DNA of 64,000 bases from Tolypothrix tenuis PCC 7101 (GTDB lineage: Bacteria; Cyanobacteriota; Cyanobacteriia; Cyanobacteriales; Nostocaceae): contig NZ_AP018248.1 of the NCBI RefSeq assembly GCF_002368295.1, positions 6,189,979 to 6,253,978 of the forward strand, in the 5' to 3' direction. Positions 26,537-34,333 of this stretch are shown here, one piece after another (position 1 is the first letter of the stretch; each line of letters opens with the position of its first letter). Position numbers and translations under genes: made by a program. Below the pieces are notes generated by a model, which was not told where the DNA came from, did no database searches, and saw only the letters and a program-made list of their open reading frames with translations.

Positions 26537-27922
26537 CTATGCAGATTCTTTTAAGAGAAATTGAATACCATGTCTAGCGCGGAGGGTAATAGATATCTGA
26601 AGTTCAATGTTTTGATCGCTAACGAGATCCAGTTGGAATTTTTGGGCGATAGTTGCTAGTAATAAAACAGCTTCCATCAGGGCAAAACTCTTACCAATAC
26701 AAACACGAGGCCCATCACCGAAGGGGAAATACACGCCACGAGGTAATTGTTTTTCTAGGTCATTAGCCCAGCGTTCTGGCTGAAACAATTCTGGTTCAGA
26801 AAAATAACGCCCATCACGGTGCATAGCCCATTGACTAACAATTAAGTTTGTTCCTTTGGGAATAAAATAGCCACCAATTTCACAATCTTGGGTTGCTTCC
26901 CGTGAAATTTCGGTAACAGGAGGATACAGGCGCATGGATTCTTTAATCACCCAATTGGTGTAAGTTAACTGGGGTAAATCAGCCAGAGTTGGTGCGCGTC
27001 CGTTCAACACTGTTTTGAGTTCTGCACTGAGTTTTTCGCGGACATCGGGATTTTGCGCCAATTGCATGAATGTCCAAGAAAGGGCGTTAGCAGTGGTTTC
27101 GTGTCCTGCCAAAATTAATGTTACGGCTTCATCTCGCAATTGTTTATCAGTCATGCGGCTACCATCATCCGCATCTTCGACTTGCATCAGCATTCCCAAT
27201 AAATCTTTGCCTGTTGTCCCACTGGCGCGACGCTGTTGAATGATGCCATAAATGGTTTCATCAAATAAGGCGATCGCTTTTTGATAACGTTGTTCCATCT
27301 CCTTAGCACTCATTTCTTGGGTATTTTGTTTTATTTCCCCAATTTCCGACAGTGCAGACATGACATCTTTGGCTGTTTGATATTCAAACCAGTTCATTGT
27401 TTCATCCAGCGCATTGCCAACACTATCTGCGGCTGTATCCTGTAAATTCTGATCAAACAGGGTTTTCATCACGATGTCGAGGGTGAGGCGCATCATGGCT
27501 GCTTGTATATCCTTCACATCCCCATCTTGCCAAGTTTTTAACATTTGCTCGGCATAATCCACCATCACCGCACCATAACTGTTAATCTGCTGTTGATGGA
27601 AAATCGGTTGGGCTAGTCGTCGTTGTCGCAACCAAAAATCGCCTTCACTGACTAACAAGCCATTACCTACAACTTCATGTATTAGTTGCAGTTCTGGTGT
27701 TTTGACAAACAAGAGTCTGTCTTTTAACACTTCAGTAATATATTCGGGATTGGTCAACAGACAGAACCATTGATCGTCAAATTTCAGAGGAACGATACCT
27801 TCATATTCTTGGGTACAGCGTTGCATAAATCCAAGATGATCGCGGCTGTATTCTTCCAAAGCGCTTACAGGATTGGGATGGGGTAGGGTCAGTAAATTCT
27901 TGCTCATTGTCAGAGACTCCAT
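26537..27922 (-). CDS. Cytochrome P450 (CYP110-like)
   Basis: The 461-residue protein has the P450 landmarks in order: I-helix AGHETTA (about 285), ExxR in IKESMRLYPP (about 345), PERW-like FQPERWAND, and the heme loop FPFGDGPRVCIGKSFALMEA with the Cys ligand (about 405). Cyanobacterial CYP110-type enzymes oxidise fatty acids or terpenes, and P450 genes are frequent cargo of nif rearrangement elements. Likely TetR-regulated through upstream operators. The true start may be the second ATG (MSKNLL). Confidence 0.92.
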   Translation of the reverse strand: MESLTMSKNLLTLPHPNPVSALEEYSRDHLGFMQRCTQEYEGIVPLKFDDQWFCLLTNPEYITEVLKDRLLFVKTPELQLIHEVVGNGLLVSEGDFWLRQRRLAQPIFHQQQINSYGAVMVDYAEQMLKTWQDGDVKDIQAAMMRLTLDIVMKTLFDQNLQDTAADSVGNALDETMNWFEYQTAKDVMSALSEIGEIKQNTQEMSAKEMEQRYQKAIALFDETIYGIIQQRRASGTTGKDLLGMLMQVEDADDGSRMTDKQLRDEAVTLILAGHETTANALSWTFMQLAQNPDVREKLSAELKTVLNGRAPTLADLPQLTYTNWVIKESMRLYPPVTEISREATQDCEIGGYFIPKGTNLIVSQWAMHRDGRYFSEPELFQPERWANDLEKQLPRGVYFPFGDGPRVCIGKSFALMEAVLLLATIAQKFQLDLVSDQNIELQISITLRARHGIQFLLKESA

Positions 27923-27936
27923 GAAGTTGCTGGATT

Positions 27937-28010
27937 ATATGAGCTTTGCTCATATTTAAATAATATGAGTATCATTCATGTTTGTCAACAAAAATGTGAG
28001 TAATCCTCGT
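27937..28010. promoter_or_regulatory. Operators upstream of the intact P450
   Basis: ATGAGCTTTGCTCAT (27939-27953) is a perfect-arm palindrome. ATGAGTATCATTCAT (27965-27979) and GTGAGTAATCCTCGT (27996-28010) are degenerate versions. The block TTTGTCAACAAAAATGTGAGTAAT also aligns with the promoter of the P450 remnant, so the whole promoter was duplicated. Confidence 0.7.
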
Positions 28011-28035
28011 TTATGAAGCAACTTTTCGACAGCGA

Positions 28036-28155
28036 CTAGTACAAGAAGGCTGTACCCCTAGGGAAAAGCGTAGCGTCTTTGCAAATAAATAAGCTTGTCT
28101 AATAAGCTTTTGAGGCATTGAGAATGGTTGCTTTATTTATGCCGTGTTGTACTAC
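28036..28155. mobile_element. Diverged copy of the CTAGTAC MITE family
   Basis: It starts CTAGTACAAGAAGGC and ends GCCGTGTTGTACTAC, with TTTATTTATGCCGTG inside the right end as in the other copies. It lies about 85 bp from the nifK att site. Confidence 0.65.
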
Positions 28156-28235
28156 TAGCAAGAAACGAAACGGTTAATCTGAAACTAATTGCAATTTTCC
28201 CAGTGACAAAGATGAGTGAGCCGCTACCTCTAAAA

Positions 28236-29540
28236 TTATCCTGATAGCAAACGCATTAGTGAACGTAAGTGCCACAAGTCTTTACCTGCCCAGATTTTAG
28301 CTTCCTTACCGAATGGGCTAGAATCTAGCAATGCTTGCAGTTCTTTTTCAAATACATCATTGGAGTTGTGAACCAAAATGTGAACAGGTTCAGCACCCAA
28401 TTCCAGCATGAAGCTAACAACACTGTAAACCAAATCGGGATCGCCGTAGATAGCGAAGCGCTTACCGTGAACCCAAGCATGGGAGTCAGTCATTGCGTCA
28501 ACTGCACGACCGCGTTCGATTTCTAGTTCTTCAGGAATGGGTTTACCAGTCAGTTCGCTGAGTTTCATCAGGAACTCGTCAGTACCCTTGATACCCCAAG
28601 GACGAGAAACGACTACATCTTGCTTCCATTCTTTAGTGATGTAATCACGAGTCTTAGGAGTAGAGTGAGCTTGCAGAACAACTGTAGCTTTAGCATTAAT
28701 TGCATCTGCTGCATCTTCCAACTTAGTACCACCTGGGTACATATTAAATTCACCATCATTGGGTGAATCTACATAGTCGCTGCTATCTGAGAGCAGGGTG
28801 TAGTCAAAGCCCATCACAGAAGCGATACGCTTGATTTCGCGGTAATTGCCTACATAGGTGTCAAAACCAGCGATAAAGTTGATTTTGCCGTTGCTGCTGG
28901 ATTTCTTCTTACCTGCTGTTAAGGTAGTCAGAATCCCTTTCATCATGTTGTCATAGCCAGTGATGTGGGAACCCACAAAGCTAGGAGTATGAGCGTAAGG
29001 AACTGGGAAATCTTGAGGAACTGAACCAGCACTCTTAGCGTTGTTAATAAACGCTTGTAAGTCATCCCCGATAACCTCAGCCATACAGGTGGTGCAGACT
29101 GCAATCATTTTGGGCTTGTAAAGAGTGTAAGAGTTTGCCAAGCCATCAATCATGTTTTGCAGACCACCAAACACGGCTGCGTCTTCAGTCATAGAAGAAG
29201 ACACACCAGAGAATGGTTCTTTGTAGTGACGGGTTAAGTGGGTACGGAAGTAAGCCACGCAACCTTGAGAACCTTGAACAAAAGGTAGAGTACCTTCAAA
29301 GCCAGCAGCAGCAAACATAGCGCCTAAAGGTTGGCAACCTTTAGCTGGGTTAACTGTCAACGCTTCACGAGCGAAGTTCTTTTCACGATAATCCCAGCTT
29401 TTTGTCCATTCTGCAACCCGTTCTACTTCAGCGGGGTCATGACCGTTTTCAAACTCTTTCTTGTTTTGAAAAAGTTGTTTGTACTCGGGTTGGTGGAACA
29501 GTTGAACGTGATCTTGAATGTTATCTGGATTCTGAGGCAT
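28236..29540 (-). CDS. nifK: nifK 5' part (interrupted gene)
   Basis: This encodes residues 1-428 of NifK, the MoFe protein beta subunit, then six element-encoded residues and a stop. P-cluster cysteine contexts are intact: KGCQPLGAMFA, GSQGCVAYFR and VCTTCMAEVIGDD. The frame leaves nifK after LWHLRSL at the att site (28261). The last 83 residues are 8.6 kb away on the other strand (19616-19873). Confidence 0.96.
   Translation of the reverse strand: MPQNPDNIQDHVQLFHQPEYKQLFQNKKEFENGHDPAEVERVAEWTKSWDYREKNFAREALTVNPAKGCQPLGAMFAAAGFEGTLPFVQGSQGCVAYFRTHLTRHYKEPFSGVSSSMTEDAAVFGGLQNMIDGLANSYTLYKPKMIAVCTTCMAEVIGDDLQAFINNAKSAGSVPQDFPVPYAHTPSFVGSHITGYDNMMKGILTTLTAGKKKSSSNGKINFIAGFDTYVGNYREIKRIASVMGFDYTLLSDSSDYVDSPNDGEFNMYPGGTKLEDAADAINAKATVVLQAHSTPKTRDYITKEWKQDVVVSRPWGIKGTDEFLMKLSELTGKPIPEELEIERGRAVDAMTDSHAWVHGKRFAIYGDPDLVYSVVSFMLELGAEPVHILVHNSNDVFEKELQALLDSSPFGKEAKIWAGKDLWHLRSLMRLLSG
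28241..28266 (-). other. nifK element att site, nifK 5' side
   Basis: The plus-strand arm CTGATAGCAAACGCATTAGT is followed by GA (28261-28262) and AACG of nifK. With the 19596 site it predicts an attP consisting of this arm, TC, and the exact reverse complement of the arm: a perfect 42-bp palindrome except for the central dinucleotide. Confidence 0.9.
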
Positions 29541-29717
29541 TTCTGGATCTCCAAGCTGACTGAATTCGTGACTGACTGGTCAAAGATGAGGATTTCGAGC
29601 GTGGGTAGGTAATGAGAGTTAGGGGTGGGAGTGGGAATATTATTCAAAATTCAAAATGCAAAACCAAAATTGACAATTTTGAATTTTTAATTTTGAATCT
29701 TGGATTCCCAAATCCCC

Positions 29718-29738
29718 CCTGGGGTTTTCAGCCCCAGG
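29718..29738 (-). terminator. Hairpin in the nifD-nifK gap
   Basis: CCTGGGG and CCCCAGG form a perfect 7-bp stem around TTTTCAG. No U-run follows on the gene strand, so it is more likely a processing or stability element than a full terminator. Confidence 0.45.
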
Positions 29739-29766
29739 CCCCTTCTAAACTCTCGATTCCATTTCT

Positions 29767-31263
29767 CTAAACGGCAGCTTTAGCTTTAGCGCCAGCTTTT
29801 TTGCTCCAAGGAGCGCCGATTAGACCCCAGGTTGGGCTGTTGAGTGCCAAATCCATATCACGGGCGAAGATAGCAAATCCGTCATAACCGTGATAAGGGC
29901 CGGAGTAATCCCAAGAGTGCATTTGACGGAAAGGAAGACCCATCTTTTGGAAAACGTACTTCTCTTTCACACCAGAAGCAATCAAATCTGGCTTGAGTGC
30001 TTTAACAAACTCTTCAAATTCGTAAGCGGTCACGTCGTCATAAACGATGGTGCCGTTGTCGATGTAGTGAGTGGTACGTTTGTAGTCGTCGTTATGAGCA
30101 AACTCATAACCAGTACCAATCATCTTCATACCCAAGTCATAGAAAGCGGGTACAACGTGGCGAGGACGTAGACCACCAACCATCATAGCGACGGTCTTAC
30201 CTTCCAAACGGGGGCGATATTTCTTAATAATCGCATCCATTGTGGGCTGGTACTTAGCGATGATCTTCTCAGCGTTTTCTTGGATCTTAGAGTCAAACTT
30301 AGAAGCGATTTCCCGTAGGGATTCAGCAATCTTAGTAGGCCCAAAGAAGTTGTATTCTAACCAGGGAATACCATACTTCTCTTCCATGTGACGGCTGATG
30401 TAGTTCATCGACCGATAGCAGTGGATGAGGTTAATTTTTACGTTTGGTGTCAGCATCATTTCGTTGATGGTGCCATCACCAGACCACTGAGCAACTACAC
30501 GCAAGCCTAATTCTTCTAACAGAATCCGGCTAGCCCAAGCATCACCACCGATGTTGTAGTCACCAATAATAGCTACGTCATAAGGAGTAGAATCGAAAGG
30601 CAGTGTACCGTCTTTCTTGGCTTGGTCGGCTCTGGGGAATACCCAGTCACGGATTTGGTCGTTAGCAATGTGGTGACCCAAGGACTGAGAAACACCACGG
30701 AAGCCTTCGCAACGTACAGGAATAACAGGCTTGTTAATTTCTTTAGCTGCTTTCTTAGCTACGGCTTCGATGTCATCCCCAATCAAACCGATGGGACATT
30801 CAGATTGAATAGAAACACCACGGCTGAGGGGGAACAGTACTTCGAGTTCTTGAATCAGCTTTAAGAGTTTTTTGTCACCACCAAAAACGATGTCTCTTTC
30901 TTGGAAGTCGGAGGTGAAGTGCATGGTACCAAAGGTATCAACACCAGTTGTACCAATGTAGTAGTTACGACGACCAGACCAAGACCAGTAACCGCAACCT
31001 ACAGGCCCGTGGCTGATGTGGATCATGTCCTTAATAGGGCCCCAAACCACACCTTTTGAACCTGCATAAGCACAACCACGAGCGGTCATTACACCAGGTA
31101 AAGATTTGATGTTAGACTTAACGCCGCAGTCAGACTTACCTTCTTCGTATACATTTAAGTGCTTTTCCCGTTTTTTCGCTGCTTTTTCGGGATAGGCTTG
31201 GAGAACTTCTTTAATTAGTTCTTTTCTTTCGTCAACGATATTCTTGTTTTCTGGAGGAGTCAT
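29767..31263 (-). CDS. nifD: NifD, nitrogenase MoFe protein alpha subunit
   Basis: Uninterrupted, 498 residues. P-cluster cysteines are in TARGCAYAG, HGPVGCGYWS and SECPIGLIGDD. The FeMo-cofactor cysteine is in LIHCYRSMNY and the histidine ligand in MHSWDYSGPYHGYDGF. NifD with NifK forms the catalytic component and binds FeMo-cofactor. The gene has no insertion at the classical nifD-element site. It follows nifH by 151 bp, the usual nifHDK order. Confidence 0.97.
   Translation of the reverse strand: MTPPENKNIVDERKELIKEVLQAYPEKAAKKREKHLNVYEEGKSDCGVKSNIKSLPGVMTARGCAYAGSKGVVWGPIKDMIHISHGPVGCGYWSWSGRRNYYIGTTGVDTFGTMHFTSDFQERDIVFGGDKKLLKLIQELEVLFPLSRGVSIQSECPIGLIGDDIEAVAKKAAKEINKPVIPVRCEGFRGVSQSLGHHIANDQIRDWVFPRADQAKKDGTLPFDSTPYDVAIIGDYNIGGDAWASRILLEELGLRVVAQWSGDGTINEMMLTPNVKINLIHCYRSMNYISRHMEEKYGIPWLEYNFFGPTKIAESLREIASKFDSKIQENAEKIIAKYQPTMDAIIKKYRPRLEGKTVAMMVGGLRPRHVVPAFYDLGMKMIGTGYEFAHNDDYKRTTHYIDNGTIVYDDVTAYEFEEFVKALKPDLIASGVKEKYVFQKMGLPFRQMHSWDYSGPYHGYDGFAIFARDMDLALNSPTWGLIGAPWSKKAGAKAKAAV
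29901..29911 (-). other. Empty nifD-element target site
   Basis: The gene-strand sequence GGATTACTCCG is identical to the 11-bp direct repeat that flanks the nifD element of Anabaena sp. PCC 7120. Here it occurs once, intact within nifD codons for WDYSG, so this strain has no nifD element at that site. Confidence 0.8.
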
Positions 31264-31327
31264 TTCTAGTCTCTCTTGCTCCTAAGGAACCGGGATATTT
31301 AGGGTAGGGGATTTCCCCTATGGGGTT

Positions 31328-31344
31328 GGGGACTCTGCGTCCCC
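31328..31344 (-). terminator. Hairpin in the nifH-nifD gap
   Basis: GGGGAC-TCTGC-GTCCCC forms a stable 6-bp GC stem after nifH. It resembles an intercistronic processing or attenuation element that would make nifH message more abundant than nifDK (inference). Confidence 0.45.
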
Positions 31345-31414
31345 GTGGGGGATAAAAATTAGATCAAAGGTAAAAGGGAATTGATGTAGATGTTCCCTTT
31401 TCCTAAAACTTTGC

Positions 31415-32305
31415 TTACTTAGCGGAAGCTTCTGCAGGCTTACCGATGATATCTGCGTGCTTAGAATCGTCGTCGAGGATACCGTATTCGATCAACAGTG
31501 CTTCTAATTCATCCATTTCGATTGGTGTTGGAATGGTGAGGTTGGTGTTGTTGATGATTTTCTTAGCTAATGCACGGTATTCTTGAGATTGGTTGCTGTC
31601 AGGTGCGTACTCGTTAACAGTCATCCGACGCAATTCTGCGTGTTGAACGATGTTGTCGCGAGGTACGAAGTGAATCATTTGGGTGTTCAACCGTTTTGCC
31701 AAGGTTTCGATGAGTTCGTGTTCCCGGTCTGTCTTACGGCTGTTACAAATCAAACCACCCAAGCGCACACCACCGGAGTGAGCATATTTCAAAATACCAC
31801 GAGCGATGTTGTTAGCAGCGTACATCGCCATCATTTCACCAGATGTAACGATGTAGATTTCTTGTGCTTTACCTTCACGAATAGGCATAGCGAAACCACC
31901 GCACACAACGTCACCCAATACGTCGTAAGATACGAAGTCTAGGTCTTGGTAAGCGCCGTTTTCTTCCAAGAAGTTAATAGCGGTGATGATACCACGACCG
32001 GCACAACCTACACCGGGTTCTGGACCACCAGATTCTACGCACTTAACGCCACGGAAACCGGTCAGCATTACTTCTTCGAGTTCCAAGTCTTCTACTGCAC
32101 CGCGTTCAGCAGCCAAGTGAAGAACTGTGGTTTGAGCTTTAGCATGGAGCATCAAACGGGTGGAGTCAGCTTTAGGGTCGCAACCTACAATCATGATGCG
32201 CTGACCCATTTCTGCCATAGCTGCTAGGGTGTTTTGAGAGGTGGTAGATTTACCGATACCGCCTTTACCGTAGAAAGCTATCTGTCTAATGTTTTCGTCA
32301 GTCAT
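31415..32305 (-). CDS. nifH: NifH, nitrogenase iron protein
   Basis: The 296-residue protein has the P-loop GKGGIGKST near residue 10 and the two cluster cysteines in VGCAGRGII and DVVCGGFAMP. A longer in-frame start exists, but MTDENIRQIAFYGKGG at 32303-32305, after AGGAAAC, is the conserved one. NifH is the ATP-dependent electron donor to NifDK and is required for FeMo-cofactor maturation. Uninterrupted. Confidence 0.97.
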   Translation of the reverse strand: MTDENIRQIAFYGKGGIGKSTTSQNTLAAMAEMGQRIMIVGCDPKADSTRLMLHAKAQTTVLHLAAERGAVEDLELEEVMLTGFRGVKCVESGGPEPGVGCAGRGIITAINFLEENGAYQDLDFVSYDVLGDVVCGGFAMPIREGKAQEIYIVTSGEMMAMYAANNIARGILKYAHSGGVRLGGLICNSRKTDREHELIETLAKRLNTQMIHFVPRDNIVQHAELRRMTVNEYAPDSNQSQEYRALAKKIINNTNLTIPTPIEMDELEALLIEYGILDDDSKHADIIGKPAEASAK

Positions 32306-32517
32306 GGTTCGTGTTTCCTGCAATTGGTTGGTTGGTGGGTCTTTTGCTTTTTTGCGTTGGGTCTCACACCTGTTGATGCTCAGAGTGAGTTTGTGTAGAA
32401 CGTCGCCAGAGACGTTGGTATTGATTACCAGCCGGGGGCGATCGCTCCACAGCAAAAACTATCGGTAGTAAAGACATTTATCGTTCCTCGGTCAAATTAA
32501 ATTTTTTTTCTTTTATT

Positions 32518-32554
32518 CTTTGTTAATAGCCATGAAAAATGACTATTAACAAAG
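32518..32554 (-). terminator. Stem-loop between glbN and nifH
   Basis: CTTTGTTAATAGCCAT and ATGACTATTAACAAAG form a 16-bp stem with one mismatch and a GAAAA loop. It lies in the nifH leader region, downstream of glbN. It could terminate the upstream transcript or define and stabilise the processed 5' end of nifHDK message. Confidence 0.6.
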
Positions 32555-32711
32555 GTAATTACGCACTTTTCAAATACTTGTGATTCAGAGATAAACACCT
32601 GGTAGGACTGGACTGTGAAGGATGAAGGTTAAAGGATAAAGGTTAAAATTTCATACTTAACACTTCATACTTCATTTGATGTCTTCGTCAATAATCAATC
32701 TTGCAGTCCAA

Positions 32712-33068
32712 TTACTTGTTCAAAATAGCGGCTTTGACATTGGAGACACGAGCCATTGCAGCGCTAATATCATCAGCAGATACTCCGTTTGCAGCCATTG
32801 CATCGCTGAGGTGTTTAGCGACTACATCGAAGTGTTGGGGCTGGATATTCATACCTGTGTGGGTTTTATCCATTGGACGACCTGCATATTGCTTTGGCCC
32901 TTCCAGTAACTGAGCTACGAAAGCAACAAAGTGACCACGTTGCTTCGCCATATCTGTCTTAGCGAAGAATGTATTTACACTGCTGTCTGCTTGGATGCGT
33001 TTGTGTAAATCTGCAACTATTTTATCGAGAGTTGCTTGTCCACCAATCTTTTCGTACAGTGCGCTCAT
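32712..33068 (-). CDS. glbN: Cyanoglobin (truncated hemoglobin GlbN)
   Basis: The 118-residue protein is a group-I truncated hemoglobin: MSALYEKIGGQATLDKIVAD, then FFAKTDMAKQRGHFVAFVAQ, with the proximal-histidine region THTGMNIQPQHFD. Its position between nifU and nifH is that of glbN in Nostoc commune, where it was proposed to help oxygen handling around nitrogenase. Co-directional with nif genes. Confidence 0.93.
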   Translation of the reverse strand: MSALYEKIGGQATLDKIVADLHKRIQADSSVNTFFAKTDMAKQRGHFVAFVAQLLEGPKQYAGRPMDKTHTGMNIQPQHFDVVAKHLSDAMAANGVSADDISAAMARVSNVKAAILNK

Positions 33069-33258
33069 ATCCTTATTCCTTTGAAGCGAGTTGGATTATG
33101 GAATTCGCAATTAGGCGTTGTATACTTGCCTATGTGCTTTAGCTGTCTGTTGTCGGTAGGACTGAATTCATTGATGCGAAGCGAATTGTCTGGGTCAAAT
33201 CCTACTTTCTGTGTCTTAGCTGATGCACAATAGGTGTATTTGAGCAGTGCGTAAAGTC

Positions 33259-34176
33259 TCAGAGCAATGGCTCGACCGCTTCAACTATCAGGTTCTTGCT
33301 GACACGATCCTGCAATCTGGCTTCTATAGCAATCTTGAGAGTTGCTGTACTGCTAGAACAAGAACCACAAGCTCCTTGAAGCAGAACCTTGACGCGATCG
33401 CCATCTACATCGTAAAGTTCAACATCTCCGCCATCAGCAATCAGAACTGGTCTGACTTCTTCGTCTAAGACTTTTTGAATCAGTGCAATTTTCTGCACAT
33501 TTGTGAGTCCGAGTTGTGATTGTTTAGCAGTAGCAATATCGGTTGCAACTTTCACGCCGTAGTTGTTGATTGCAGGTGTAGCGGCTTCTTGCTGAACTTC
33601 TTTAATAATATCATCAATATTCGCTAAACAGGAACCGCATCCGCCACCAGCTTTTACATAATTTGTTACTTGTTCCGCATCAGTGAGGTTATTTTCCCGA
33701 ATCACGCGCCGAATCTTGGATTCGCTGATGCCAAAGCAGCTACAAATTAGCGCTCCTTCATCATCGTCATCATGAACATCTCGCGCAATGCCGCGATAAT
33801 TATAAATAGCAGCTTCTAGCGCTTCTTGCCCCATCACAGAGCAATGCATCTTTGCCTCTGGCAATCCACCCAAGTAATCTGCAATATCTTTATTAGAGAC
33901 ATTTAAGGCTTCATCTAAGGTTAAGCCCTTAATCATTTCGGTTAAAGCACTGGAAGAGGCGATCGCACTCGTGCAACCAAAAGTTTGAAAGCGGGCATCA
34001 AGAATCTTATCGCTGGCGACTTCAACTTTTAGGTGTAGTCTCAAAGCATCACCGCAAGCAATGCTACCTACTTCCCCAGTCGCCACTTTCACCCCAGTTT
34101 CTTCAGCTTCTTCGATAACTCCCTGATTTTTGGGATTGTAAAACAATTCTAATACTTTATCTGTGTAGTCCCACAT
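33259..34176 (-). CDS. nifU: NifU, Fe-S cluster scaffold
   Basis: The 305-residue protein has the three NifU modules. The IscU-like N-terminus (1-125) has cysteines in SIACGDALR, FGCTSAIA and MHCSVMG. The central [2Fe-2S] domain has CSCFGISESK and GGGCGSCLANI. The C-terminal Nfu domain has the CxxC in GACGSCSSSTATLK. It builds clusters with sulfur from NifS for nitrogenase. It follows nifS by 157 bp of STRR-like sequence. Confidence 0.96.
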   Translation of the reverse strand: MWDYTDKVLELFYNPKNQGVIEEAEETGVKVATGEVGSIACGDALRLHLKVEVASDKILDARFQTFGCTSAIASSSALTEMIKGLTLDEALNVSNKDIADYLGGLPEAKMHCSVMGQEALEAAIYNYRGIARDVHDDDDEGALICSCFGISESKIRRVIRENNLTDAEQVTNYVKAGGGCGSCLANIDDIIKEVQQEAATPAINNYGVKVATDIATAKQSQLGLTNVQKIALIQKVLDEEVRPVLIADGGDVELYDVDGDRVKVLLQGACGSCSSSTATLKIAIEARLQDRVSKNLIVEAVEPLL

Positions 34177-34189
34177 AGCCGATTTTAGA

Positions 34190-34330
34190 TTTGCGAATTT
34201 GGATTGGGTATTGGGTATTGGGGAATGGGTAATCGGAGGGATTGGGTACTGGGTATCGGGGATTGGGTACTGGGTATTAAGAAAATTCTTCCTAGTCCCT
34301 AGTCCCTAGTCCCCAGTCCATAGTCCCTTA
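34190..34330. repeat. Degenerate GGGTATT/GGGTACT heptamer array
   Basis: The nifS-nifU gap contains imperfect tandem copies of GGATTGGGTATTGGGTATTG type, then TAGTCCC-type repeats. These are typical STRRs and encode no gene. Confidence 0.6.
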
Positions 34331-34333
34331 TCC

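Larger units (their letters stand above)
21116..28260. mobile_element. Right part of the composite nifE/nifK element
   Basis: This DNA carries a nifE-type arm at its left end and a nifK-type arm at its right end. If the G-rich repeat near 23.1 kb is the joint, the part to its left (with the nifE-type recombinase) belongs to the nifE element and the part to its right (Q-rich protein, P450 remnant, tetR, TMEM175, P450) to the nifK element. Rejoined, the ancestral elements would be about 5.8 kb (nifE) and 10.3 kb (nifK). Confidence 0.7.

Noticed and set aside
32306..32455. 50-residue N-terminal extension of NifH
   Set aside because: The conserved start MTDENIRQIAFYGKGG has a good ribosome site; the extension is unlike any NifH.
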